Shown: piece after piece, positions 7,536 through 14,498 of the stretch
Position numbering within the stretch: the stretch's first letter is position 1
How the letters are laid out: each line of letters opens with the position of its first letter
Origin: Leptotrichiaceae bacterium
GTDB taxonomy: Bacteria > Fusobacteriota > Fusobacteriia > Fusobacteriales > Leptotrichiaceae
Reading direction: 5' to 3'
DNA: 16,921 nucleotides
NCBI GenBank assembly: GCA_030532815.1
Contig: JAUNKI010000025.1
Coordinates: 1-16,921 of the forward strand
Position numbers and translations under genes: made by a program
The notes under the pieces: model-generated
Database searches by the model: none
What the model was told of the DNA's origin: nothing
Seen by the model: the letters and a program-made list of their open reading frames with translations, nothing else

Positions 7536-8375
7536 CTACTTTATAAATTTTTTGACCATAGCCGATATTATATCGGTAATATATACCGAAAACAAGTAAC
7601 ATAAAAGATACAGTAATATTTCGGAATATTTGAAATAACTCATTGCAAGTTTAAACTGTAATCCCAGACCTCCTGCTCCGACAAAGCCTACTATTAAAGT
7701 TGCACGTATTATATTTTCAAATCTGTATAAAATATAATTTATAAATTTAGGCATAATGTCAGGTAAAATTCCGTAAAATAATAACTGTAACTGTCCCGCT
7801 CCATTAAGAACCATATTTTGGACAGATTTTTCATTCATGTCTTCTATTACTTCCCCGCACAATTTTCCCAACACTCCCATATTATGTAGACCTAAAGCTA
7901 TAGCTCCGGGCAAAATACCGGGTTTAAGTATAAATATGAGGATCATTGCCCACATAAGTTCAGGAATTGCTCTCGTTATAAGAAATATTGATTTACTTAT
8001 ATAATAAAAAAGCATATAATACCAACGTTTATGAAGTGTCAAACTTCCATCTGCAATATTTCTGGCAGAAGGAAGAACAAAAATCATCATTCCTATGGAA
8101 GCAATTCCTATGGCCGATATTCCCATTTTAAAAGTCTGTCCCATCAGAAACAGTGCCTGTTGCCACATCTCAACATCGAAAAATGCAGGATTTTCTTCAT
8201 TTTTTCCAAATAGTCTCTGAAGAAACCTGTTAAAATATTTTAAATTTCCCAAACTAAAAAGTTTTGATATATTTTCAGGAGTATCTATAAAAATATAAAT
8301 CCATGATATTAATATCAGTAGACAGAAAATGAAAAAAGAATATTTTATAAAATATCTGCTCCTATTTCTTCTCAT
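7536..8375 (-). CDS. PhnE-like ABC permease, putative selenium oxyanion uptake (second permease)
   Basis: A 279-residue integral membrane protein with several hydrophobic segments, the first around residues 9-29. The cytoplasmic coupling (EAA-type) loop is visible as NGAGQLQLLFYGILPDIMP, and the family's GFVGAGGLGLQ motif follows near the C-terminus. It belongs to the phosphonate/phosphite/selenate permease group. Its ATG follows the stop of the upstream permease directly (TAAATG), showing tight coupling. It would pair with the other permease to form the membrane channel served by the ATPase and the lipoprotein encoded upstream. Substrate is inferred from the binding protein and the selenium genes around it. 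Confidence 0.88.
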   Translation of the reverse strand: MRRNRSRYFIKYSFFIFCLLILISWIYIFIDTPENISKLFSLGNLKYFNRFLQRLFGKNEENPAFFDVEMWQQALFLMGQTFKMGISAIGIASIGMMIFVLPSARNIADGSLTLHKRWYYMLFYYISKSIFLITRAIPELMWAMILIFILKPGILPGAIALGLHNMGVLGKLCGEVIEDMNEKSVQNMVLNGAGQLQLLFYGILPDIMPKFINYILYRFENIIRATLIVGFVGAGGLGLQFKLAMSYFKYSEILLYLLCYLFSVYITDIISAMVKKFIK

Positions 8376-9161
8376 TTATCCTATTCTCCTTCTTATTTCA
8401 TAGCCCCATTTATCTATTCCGAGTATCATGATAATCAGGAAAAACATAAATGTCCACACCTGATTATACTTCAAATCCTGAAGTGACAGCTGTATCTGAA
8501 ATCCTATTCCTCCGAGTCCTACAAATGAAAGAACCGAAGATGAACGTACAGCACATTCGAGCCTGTACATTGTATAACTGAACATATCGGGAAAAGCTGA
8601 AGGCAAATATCCGTAAAACAGTGTCTGAAGTTTTCCTGCTCCTGATATTTTCAATGCATTTATGGGAGCCTGAGGAACTTCCGTTAAAATATCCGCAAAA
8701 ATTTTCCCTAAATATCCTGTATACGGTATTCCAAGGGCAAATACGGCTCCCACAGGATTAAGTCCTACTGCCGCAACAAAAATCCAGGCCCATATTAATT
8801 CATGTATAGCACGCAAAAATCCTATTAACGCTCTCACCGGTAATACGATATACTTATTGGGAAAAAGTATTCCCGATGCCAAAACACCTAAAGGAAACGC
8901 GGTAATTAAAGCAAGAGATATACTCATAAGAGCATATGCAAAAGTTTTCCAGCATGAAATTAAAGCAAGAACGACAATATCAAAAGATAAATCGGGAGAA
9001 AGCAGGGAAGAGAATATTGATTTAAGTGTACTGTACCCTCCACTATGGAATATTCCCTTATTATTGTCAATTTTTAAAATATTTATCAGAAAAACAGCAA
9101 GCAGGATGAAAGTCAGAATTTTTCTTCTATTGTTAAAAATATATTTCTGTGTATTATTCAT
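8376..9161 (-). CDS. PhnE-like ABC permease, putative selenium oxyanion uptake (first permease)
   Basis: A 261-residue membrane protein. Hydrophobic segments begin near residue 15 (ILTFILLAVFLINIL), with a coupling loop KISGAGKLQTLFYGYLP and the later SFVGLGGIGFQ motif shared with the other permease. Its start overlaps the end of the ATPase gene by 8 nt, and its stop touches the start of the next permease, so the three are one translational unit. Two unequal permeases are common in this transporter class and probably form a heterodimer. Substrate assignment is inferred as for the rest of the operon. Confidence 0.88.
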   Translation of the reverse strand: MNNTQKYIFNNRRKILTFILLAVFLINILKIDNNKGIFHSGGYSTLKSIFSSLLSPDLSFDIVVLALISCWKTFAYALMSISLALITAFPLGVLASGILFPNKYIVLPVRALIGFLRAIHELIWAWIFVAAVGLNPVGAVFALGIPYTGYLGKIFADILTEVPQAPINALKISGAGKLQTLFYGYLPSAFPDMFSYTMYRLECAVRSSSVLSFVGLGGIGFQIQLSLQDLKYNQVWTFMFFLIIMILGIDKWGYEIRRRIG

Positions 9162-9903
9162 TTATCTCACCGTCATAAAGAATATTAATCATATTATTAT
9201 CGATATTCCCGACTTTGTCATCAAAAACTATTTTCCCCTCTTTCATTCCTATTATCCTATCAAAAAACTGTCTGGAATATTCTATTGAATGCATGCTTGC
9301 AATAAGGGTTTTCTCCTGATTTTTAGCCAGTTCCGTTATAAGTGTAAGTACATTTTCGGCATTGGCAGGGTCAAGGGAGGAGACAGGTTCATCTGCGAGA
9401 ATTAGCAGAGGATTCTGTACGAGCAGACGGGCAATAGCCGCCCTCTGTTTCTGACCTCCTGACAGTTCCGAAGCAGGTTCGTATATTTTATCTTCTATTC
9501 CCATTTTCCTGAGAGCAGTCCTTGCATATTCAATATCTTGAGGTCGGAATAAAGAAATAAACGACTTTAAGAATCCCCATTCATTAAATCTTCCTATCAG
9601 TACATTATGCACAACATTTATATTTTCCACCAGATCAAACTGCTGTCTCAGCATTCCTACTTTTTTAGCCGACTGTTTATTATTCATTTCGGATATCCTG
9701 CTGTTATCTATAAGTATCTCCCCCTCATCAGGTTTCAGCATTCCTACAATCAGATTCATTAAAGTCGATTTCCCTGCTCCGCTCGGACCTATAAGTGCTA
9801 TAATTTCCCCTTTATCCACATTTAAATTTATATTCTTAAGAACTGTTTCTCCGTTTAATTTTTTTGTCACTCTTTTTATATCCAGTATATTTTTTCTGTC
9901 CAT
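9154..9903 (-). CDS. PhnC-like ABC transporter ATPase
   Basis: A 249-residue ATP-binding subunit that would energise uptake through the two permeases. Motifs are intact: Walker A GPSGAGKST (39-47), Q-loop near RQQFD (86-90), signature LSGGQKQR (147-154), Walker B LLILADEP (166-173), D-loop SSLDPA, and switch His in SMHSIEY. Similarity is to phosphonate/phosphite importer ATPases. It starts 8 nt after the binding-protein stop and overlaps the first permease by 8 nt. Gene order is binding protein, ATPase, permease, permease. Confidence 0.92.
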   Translation of the reverse strand: MDRKNILDIKRVTKKLNGETVLKNINLNVDKGEIIALIGPSGAGKSTLMNLIVGMLKPDEGEILIDNSRISEMNNKQSAKKVGMLRQQFDLVENINVVHNVLIGRFNEWGFLKSFISLFRPQDIEYARTALRKMGIEDKIYEPASELSGGQKQRAAIARLLVQNPLLILADEPVSSLDPANAENVLTLITELAKNQEKTLIASMHSIEYSRQFFDRIIGMKEGKIVFDDKVGNIDNNMINILYDGEINE

Positions 9904-9911
9904 TTTCTCCT

Positions 9912-10862
9912 CTACTTTATAATCCCTAAAGATTTTGCCACTTTTTCTATATCTTTATAATTACTATTTTCAGTCGGTATAAATTTATCGGTAGAAAGCA
10001 GGTTCAATATTTCAGAATCTCCTGCTTTCATATTTAACAGAGCCTGTTTCACTTTTTCCTTTGTTCCCTTACCGAATTTTTTATCCACATCATTTATCGT
10101 CCACTGATAATCATAAAATTCAGGAGTAATGTAAAATGCTTCAACTTTATCAGTATTTACTTTCTTTTCCTTTACGGCTTTATCCCAGTATTGTTTATTT
10201 ACTGCACCTGCCTGTACACTTCCGGCTTCCACAAGTCCGTATGTCTTGTCGTGAGAACCGCTGTAAATGGGAGAACCGTCAAAATCCTTATCAGGATTTA
10301 TCCCTTCTTTTTCAAGGAAAAATCTTGGCATTAAATGTCCGGAAGTAGAACTTTCACTTCCGAAAGCAAAACTGTGACCTTTTATCCCGTTTAAATCTGT
10401 TATCTGTAATCCTTTCTGCTTTATGAATACCGACTGAAACTTTTCATCACTCGGTCTCTGAGCTACCGCTTCGGCTTCGGGAACAAGGGAACGTGCCTGT
10501 ACGCCGGTAAGACCTCCGAACCATACCATATCTATTTCTCCCCGCTCAAATGCCGTAACAACTGCAGCATAATCCACAACAGGAACATATTCTACTTTCA
10601 TTCCTGTTTTTTCACTTAAATATCTTGCAAAATCTCCAAACCCTCTTGTCAGCTCGGACTGATCAAAATCGGGAATTGCACTTATTTTAAAAACTTTTTC
10701 TTTTTCCCCTTTTCCTGTACTTTTATTTTCTGCACTATTTCCGCATGCAAGTAATACAAGCATCAATATAAGACTTCCGAACAGAAAAATAATTCTTTTC
10801 ACTTTTTTATCCGAGTTATATTTTTTCACAGTATTTTCTGTTTCATTGTAACAATTGAACAT
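9912..10862 (-). CDS. Substrate-binding lipoprotein of a putative selenate/selenite ABC transporter
   Basis: A 316-residue PhnD-type binding protein. A lipobox LVLLAC puts the lipidated Cys at residue 40, after a hydrophobic signal (about 23-38). Features I associate with the putative selenate-binding branch, rather than ordinary PhnD, are KISAIPDFDQSELTRGF, VVDYAAVV, DMVWFGGLTGVQAR, GSESSTSGHLMPRFFL, YDYQWT and DKFIPTENSNYK. Selenium specificity is also supported by position directly upstream of tRNA-Sec and selD. AAGGAGG lies 7 nt before the chosen ATG. About 20 polar residues precede the signal, which is unusual; an internal GTG at codon 21 would give a more usual signal peptide but lacks a good binding site. 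Phosphonate or phosphite uptake remains possible. Confidence 0.88.
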   Translation of the reverse strand: MFNCYNETENTVKKYNSDKKVKRIIFLFGSLILMLVLLACGNSAENKSTGKGEKEKVFKISAIPDFDQSELTRGFGDFARYLSEKTGMKVEYVPVVDYAAVVTAFERGEIDMVWFGGLTGVQARSLVPEAEAVAQRPSDEKFQSVFIKQKGLQITDLNGIKGHSFAFGSESSTSGHLMPRFFLEKEGINPDKDFDGSPIYSGSHDKTYGLVEAGSVQAGAVNKQYWDKAVKEKKVNTDKVEAFYITPEFYDYQWTINDVDKKFGKGTKEKVKQALLNMKAGDSEILNLLSTDKFIPTENSNYKDIEKVAKSLGIIK

Positions 10863-10889
10863 AACCGTTCCTCCTTAAAATTTATAAAT

Positions 10890-10917
10890 TTTATAATATA
10901 ATTTTAAAGTACTGCAA
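10890..10917 (-). promoter_or_regulatory. Putative transporter promoter
   Basis: TTGCAG and TATAAA are separated by 16 nt on the minus strand, about 28 nt before the binding-protein ATG. The predicted start would leave a short leader containing AAGGAGG. No riboswitch-like structure is visible between 10863 and 11072. Confidence 0.45.
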
Positions 10918-10923
10918 AAGAAA

Positions 10924-10937
10924 GCTTCCGAAGAAAC
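10924..10937 (-). terminator. Small UUCG hairpin, possible terminator after the small selenoprotein gene
   Basis: On the minus strand GUUUC-UUCG-GAAGC forms a 5-bp stem with a stable C(UUCG)G tetraloop, followed by TTTCTTTT. It would separate the small selenoprotein transcript from the transporter promoter it abuts. The stem is short, so the call is weak. Confidence 0.35.
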
Positions 10938-11072
10938 AGTAGAAAACTGACTTTAAAATAATACACTAAACAGATATTACGGCATTAAAACCTATTTTAT
11001 TTAACTATCCGAGAGAATAAAATTTGAAATTACGATATGATTTTATATGATTTTTAAAAGCTTCAAAAGTCC

Positions 11073-11285
11073 TTATGATTTACAGATAAAATTTTTCATC
11101 TGAATACCGTCAAAATAAAGACAGGAAGAAACTGCCGATAATAGGGACATATCATAATTTTCACATAAAGAACAGCCTGCTCTTTTTAACTCTGTCAGTT
11201 CTCAAGAGCATAAAGCAGGATTTTCTGAAATTCTCAGAACCGTTCTGTTTTCTTTAATATGTATTATTTCAAAATCAATCGTCAT
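11073..11285 (-). CDS. Unrecognised small selenoprotein A, Cys-Ser-Sec motif (UGA at 11202-11204)
   Basis: I do not recognise this family. Translation from ATG 11285 (GTG 11288 is an alternative) gives 70 residues, with UGA at codon 28. AGGAGG lies 13 nt before ATG and 10 nt before GTG. The N-terminal part (IDFEIIHIKENRTVLRI) looks like beta-strand; then comes the motif CSU (Cys26, Sec28), followed by KRAGCSLC (34-41), with further Cys at 55 and 68. A SECIS-like hairpin follows the UGA at the expected distance. The paralogue at 14089-14295 shares DFxI, IK-N, CSU, KRAGCSL, MS-L and KNF, on both sides of the UGA. CxU plus CxxC suggests a redox or metal/selenium-binding role, which is inference. 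It lies upstream of the transporter on the same strand. The alternative is a 27-residue peptide ending at UGA. Confidence 0.78.
11167..11185 (-). promoter_or_regulatory. SECIS element of small selenoprotein A
   Basis: AAAGAGC and GUUCUUU form a 7-bp stem (one G-U pair) around the loop AGGCU. The first loop G is 25 nt past the UGA and second in the loop, matching the bacterial SECIS model. The same stem with loop AGGUU follows the UGA of the paralogue. Confidence 0.75.
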
Positions 11286-11313
11286 CACGCTGTTTCTTCC
11301 TCCTTTCCGTTGT

Positions 11314-11341
11314 ATTATAAACGTACTTTTAAATATTACAA
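11314..11341 (-). promoter_or_regulatory. Putative promoter of small selenoprotein A
   Basis: TTGTAA and a perfect TATAAT are separated by 16 nt on the minus strand. The -10 box is only about 10 nt before the AGGAGG site, so the leader would be very short. This independent promoter supports a real gene. Confidence 0.5.
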
Positions 11342-11558
11342 TCTTATTTTACCTTATTGTATTAAATAAATCAAATTTTTCTTTGTATGTTAAAATTAAA
11401 AATTTTCATATCTTACTAAAAATTATTTCTTATATTTTTTAAAAACCTTTTAAATTTGGTTCTGGATTTTTTTATTATTTTCATAAATTTTATTTCTTAA
11501 TTTTAATTAAAAATATATTTTGAAATTGTTTTTAATTTATGAACAGCAACAGCAGGAA
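11342..11558. other. AT-rich intergenic stretch, no feature supported
   Basis: This gap separates the promoter of small selenoprotein A from the end of the DUF3841 gene. It is dominated by A and T runs. I see no gene, clear terminator or repeat in it. Confidence 0.6.
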
Positions 11559-12188
11559 TTATTTTACATAATATTCCTCCGGTATGGGTTCTCCAGGCTT
11601 TAATATACATTTTACCCACTCTTTTTTTATTTCCCATAGATTTGCCTGTATTTCCCTTGTATTCCATTTATCTATATCAAATACTCTGTTCCAACTTTCC
11701 TTTATTTTCCTTTCTTCCAACGGAAATTTTCCTGCATATCTTCCTGTGAGAAATTCATATGTATTTACAATTCCCCTTCTTTCCATTTCTTTTTCATATT
11801 TTTCAAGATCTTCATTATCAATAGGAACATAATGATGGTTAATCACATAGTCCCACTTGAAGGAATTGAAATATATTATTTCATCATCAGGAACTTCAAG
11901 AACATATATTACTTCATTTTCAATAGGCTTCATACAGACATCGGAACTGACGGTACACCATATCTGATACTCCACATCTTCAGGTTTTTTTACTCTTTTG
12001 CTTGCTGCCGTAACAAACCAGTCATATGCTTTCAGTATCATAGGTGCTATATCCTCAAGATGTTCCTCAACATATTCCCTTCTGTTTATAAATCTTCCGT
12101 CACGTTCAAGAACAGCAAGCGATTTTACATTCTGGCATGTAAACAGCAGACTTTTTCCATTTTTTGAATTAGGATTTTTCATAAACAT
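11559..12188 (-). CDS. DUF3841 family protein
   Basis: A 209-residue soluble protein that resembles DUF3841, a family without known function. Recognisable parts are an N-terminal LLFTCQNVKSLAVLERDG stretch, AYDWFVTAASKRV near the first third, VIYVLEVPDDEIIYFNSFKWDYVIN in the middle, and a C-terminal QANLWEIKKEWV. No signal peptide or membrane segment is visible. AAAGGAG lies 4 nt before the chosen ATG; a second ATG two codons later is possible. It starts 12 nt after the DUF4091 gene on the same strand, so the two are probably cotranscribed. What it contributes to carbohydrate use, if anything, cannot be read from the sequence. Confidence 0.7.
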   Translation of the reverse strand: MFMKNPNSKNGKSLLFTCQNVKSLAVLERDGRFINRREYVEEHLEDIAPMILKAYDWFVTAASKRVKKPEDVEYQIWCTVSSDVCMKPIENEVIYVLEVPDDEIIYFNSFKWDYVINHHYVPIDNEDLEKYEKEMERRGIVNTYEFLTGRYAGKFPLEERKIKESWNRVFDIDKWNTREIQANLWEIKKEWVKCILKPGEPIPEEYYVK

Positions 12189-12200
12189 ACATCTCCTTTA

Positions 12201-13901
12201 TTATAAACTATTTTTTATAAATTCATTTCTTATTTTCCTGTATATATTTATATCAGGATAAACTCCCATTTTAATATCACCGTTTTCTGTTTTTATAAGT
12301 TCCTCAACAGAAAGCTTTTTTTTCAATTCGCGATATAAATCTCTGTATCCCGATTCAAGCTGCCTGAAAATATTAAAATCCTGTATACCGTAAAGCATAT
12401 TTTTCTCTCTTAAACTGTGCAGAGGCTTCATATTTTTTCCCGGATAGACAAAAAGCATATCTCCTGCCGCCCATTTTTCCTTTTTATAGGAAATATCCGA
12501 AAAAACATCCTCTACATATAAACCGTAAGCCCAACGCAGCATTCCCTTCATTCTGAACAGATATGTGTATAGTCCCGTCAATCTTGCTTCTATTAGCGGA
12601 CTTTTTATAAAAACATTGAATGTATCCGGAAAACAGCAGGAATACCACGTCATTTTCAAACTGTTTTCCTTTAGTTTTTCATAAGCGGGATTATTTTCCC
12701 TGTAATAATCTCCCAAAAGAAGAGTATTTATTGAAAAACTGTCAAGATTTCCTTTGTATTCTTCAAAAAATCCGGGAGTATGAACCGCATATTTAAACTG
12801 TAATTTTTCTTCGGTACATGAGCTTAGAAAATCCGAATACTCCTTAAATATTTTTATTGAATTCGGCTCATCTCCTATTATCTTGGTTTTGGATAAATAA
12901 TTTTTATTTTTAAAATGCTGAAATAGTAACTTCAGATACACTGCCAATTCAGATTTATCACGTATATAGTCAAAAACCTTTTCATCTTCGTCATAAAGGC
13001 TTATCCTTATAGGATCTCTATAATCAGTAAGAGGGGAACCGAAGTCATATCCGTGCCAGTTTCCTATAAGTCCGAACAGATTTATTTCTTCATTTATTCC
13101 AAGTTTTTCGCATATACCGACGTATCTGTCCAAATTTGAAAAATCAAGGTTCAGGTTACCGTTTTTTCTCGAAACTTTTATAATATTGTATTCATAAAGA
13201 CGTGACGGATTTCTGTCTATATCAAAGCATTTCTGCCCTGCCCACGGAAAATCCGAAACTATGAGATTGATTACTTTCTGACCTAATTTTGCCAACTCTT
13301 TCAAATAATTTTCAATTACTGAAAAATGTTCCTCGGAAAAATATTCCAGATTGTATGTTCTTGCCCATGAACACGGATGTTGCCACAAATCCAGAAAAAA
13401 ATCGTTATTTTTTAAGGAGTAGTCAATTATGTCTATTGTCATATTTTTTTCTTCTATAAGTTTTTCCTTTTTATAACCGTTATTTTCAAACAGTTTTATA
13501 TTTACGGTAACTTTGTCTCCCTGAAAATCTTCGGGTATTATTCCCTGAAGAAATACAGGTACTTCTCCCGCAGGATAAACCTTACTCTGCTCAGTTAAAA
13601 TTATATCGACTATTTCGGTCCCTTCATCATCTTTTACATAGTCTACAAGATAGGGAGAAATAACTGAAAGTTCCGAATTCACTTCCAGACGATATCTGCT
13701 GTTTAATCCCCACCACGGCAAATCCGTATCCCTGTTTATGTTCAGACAGGATTCACACGGAAAATTCACTGTGACAAAAAAACCGAATTCTTCATTTTTA
13801 ATAACTTCAAGATTTAAAAGCTCCGTATTATCATTAAATTTTCTTAAATTATGCAAGGGACTGTTTCTGTAAAAATTATGAGTACTGCTGTAAAAACGCA
13901 T
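12201..13901 (-). CDS. DUF4091 glycoside hydrolase-like protein
   Basis: A 566-residue protein with no signal peptide, so probably cytoplasmic. An N-terminal beta-rich region (about 1-160) is followed by a TIM-barrel-like region starting at FFLDLWQHPCSWAR (168-181), with IIGDEP at 341-346; acidic DEP motifs of this kind are typical of DUF4091-type glycosidase-like proteins. The DUF4091 signature AGDMLFVYPG and SLREKNMLYGIQDFN follow near 480-510. Substrate is unknown; the divergent sugar-type ABC permeases suggest an imported glycoside. AAAGGAGG lies 8 nt before the ATG. A palindrome over its promoter suggests repressor control. It is probably cotranscribed with the DUF3841 gene. Confidence 0.82.
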   Translation of the reverse strand: MRFYSSTHNFYRNSPLHNLRKFNDNTELLNLEVIKNEEFGFFVTVNFPCESCLNINRDTDLPWWGLNSRYRLEVNSELSVISPYLVDYVKDDEGTEIVDIILTEQSKVYPAGEVPVFLQGIIPEDFQGDKVTVNIKLFENNGYKKEKLIEEKNMTIDIIDYSLKNNDFFLDLWQHPCSWARTYNLEYFSEEHFSVIENYLKELAKLGQKVINLIVSDFPWAGQKCFDIDRNPSRLYEYNIIKVSRKNGNLNLDFSNLDRYVGICEKLGINEEINLFGLIGNWHGYDFGSPLTDYRDPIRISLYDEDEKVFDYIRDKSELAVYLKLLFQHFKNKNYLSKTKIIGDEPNSIKIFKEYSDFLSSCTEEKLQFKYAVHTPGFFEEYKGNLDSFSINTLLLGDYYRENNPAYEKLKENSLKMTWYSCCFPDTFNVFIKSPLIEARLTGLYTYLFRMKGMLRWAYGLYVEDVFSDISYKKEKWAAGDMLFVYPGKNMKPLHSLREKNMLYGIQDFNIFRQLESGYRDLYRELKKKLSVEELIKTENGDIKMGVYPDINIYRKIRNEFIKNSL

Positions 13902-13961
13902 ATTTTATTCCTCCTTTGAAAAACCTGAAAATGAAATATTTCCTATTCTTTAATTTATCTG

Positions 13962-13975
13962 TATGTTATAACATA
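13962..13975. promoter_or_regulatory. Perfect 14-bp palindrome, probable operator
   Basis: TATGTTATAACATA is a perfect palindrome overlapping the -10 region of the DUF4091 promoter. Its form and place fit a dimeric repressor site. No regulator gene is in the window. Confidence 0.5.
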
Positions 13976-13991
13976 ATAAATTAAAAGTCAA
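13963..13991 (-). promoter_or_regulatory. Putative promoter of the DUF4091-DUF3841 operon
   Basis: TTGACT and TAACAT are separated by 17 nt on the minus strand, about 60 nt before the ATG. It lies back to back with the promoter of small selenoprotein B, whose -35 box begins 22 bp away. Confidence 0.5.
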
Positions 13992-14012
13992 TAAAAAATC
14001 CCGAATATGATA

Positions 14013-14041
14013 TTGCATTATTTTATTTTATAAGGTATAAT
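14013..14041 (+). promoter_or_regulatory. Promoter of small selenoprotein B
   Basis: TTGCAT and a perfect TATAAT are separated by 17 nt on the plus strand, about 48 nt before the TTG start. It is one of the best promoter matches in the window and supports a transcribed gene in what would otherwise be called empty sequence. Confidence 0.65.
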
Positions 14042-14088
14042 AATTACAAAATATTAAAGATATAGATTATTATAAAGGAGGAAAAGGC

Positions 14089-14295
14089 TTGAACATTTTT
14101 GATTTTACTATAATGTACATTAAGAAAAATGCAGTCATCTTAATCGGTAATGCCGATATTGTTCCGTGTTCCTGAATAACAGGTTCTAAAAGAGCAGGTT
14201 GTTCTTTAGGTATTTTTTTCAATAAGATGTCTGTATTAATGCTTTTTTTCCAAGTTTTTATATCTTTAATTTCCTATAAAAACTTCAATTCTTAA
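14089..14295 (+). CDS. Unrecognised small selenoprotein B, Cys-Ser-Sec motif (UGA at 14173-14175)
   Basis: Paralogue of the gene at 11073-11285; family not recognised. It uses a TTG start with AAAGGAGG 7 nt upstream and encodes 68 residues with UGA at codon 29. It shares DFTI, YIKKN, CSU (Cys27, Sec29), KRAGCSL (34-40), MSVL (47-50) and KNF (64-66); the KRAGCSL and KNF blocks fall at the same residue numbers as in the other copy. Unlike that copy it lacks the second Cys of CSLC and the later Cys, and residues about 47-62 are strongly hydrophobic, perhaps a membrane helix. The KRAGCSL identity may reflect SECIS conservation, but the flanking matches do not. The alternative is a 28-residue peptide ending at UGA, or a decaying copy. 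It lies upstream of the permeases but has its own promoter. Confidence 0.72.
14189..14207 (+). promoter_or_regulatory. SECIS element of small selenoprotein B
   Basis: AAAGAGC and GUUCUUU form the same 7-bp stem as in the other copy, here around the loop AGGUU. The first loop G is 22 nt past the UGA. The loop differs only by C to U, leaving the encoded glycine unchanged. Confidence 0.75.
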
Positions 14296-14498
14296 AAAAA
14301 TTATACAGATTTCCTATCTGAAAATCGGAAAAATATAAACTTTTCTTAGTAATATTAATAAAATCAAAATAATAAATTTATTTATAACATTATTTTAAAT
14401 TCTGAATTCATCTTTTTCTTCTGAAAATTTTATTTTGTAATGTTTTTTATAATGCTTTAATATATAGAATAAATATTTTTAAGGAAAACAGCATTTAC

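Noticed and set aside
11538..11561. Cys-rich reading NSCCCCS after the DUF3841 stop (minus strand)
   Set aside because: The frame is closed by TAA directly upstream and has no start codon or SECIS-like hairpin. It comes from a CTG/TGC repeat.
14306..14320. Hairpin CAGAT-TTCCT-ATCTG after small selenoprotein B
   Set aside because: The stem is only 5 bp and no T-run follows, so it cannot be called a terminator.
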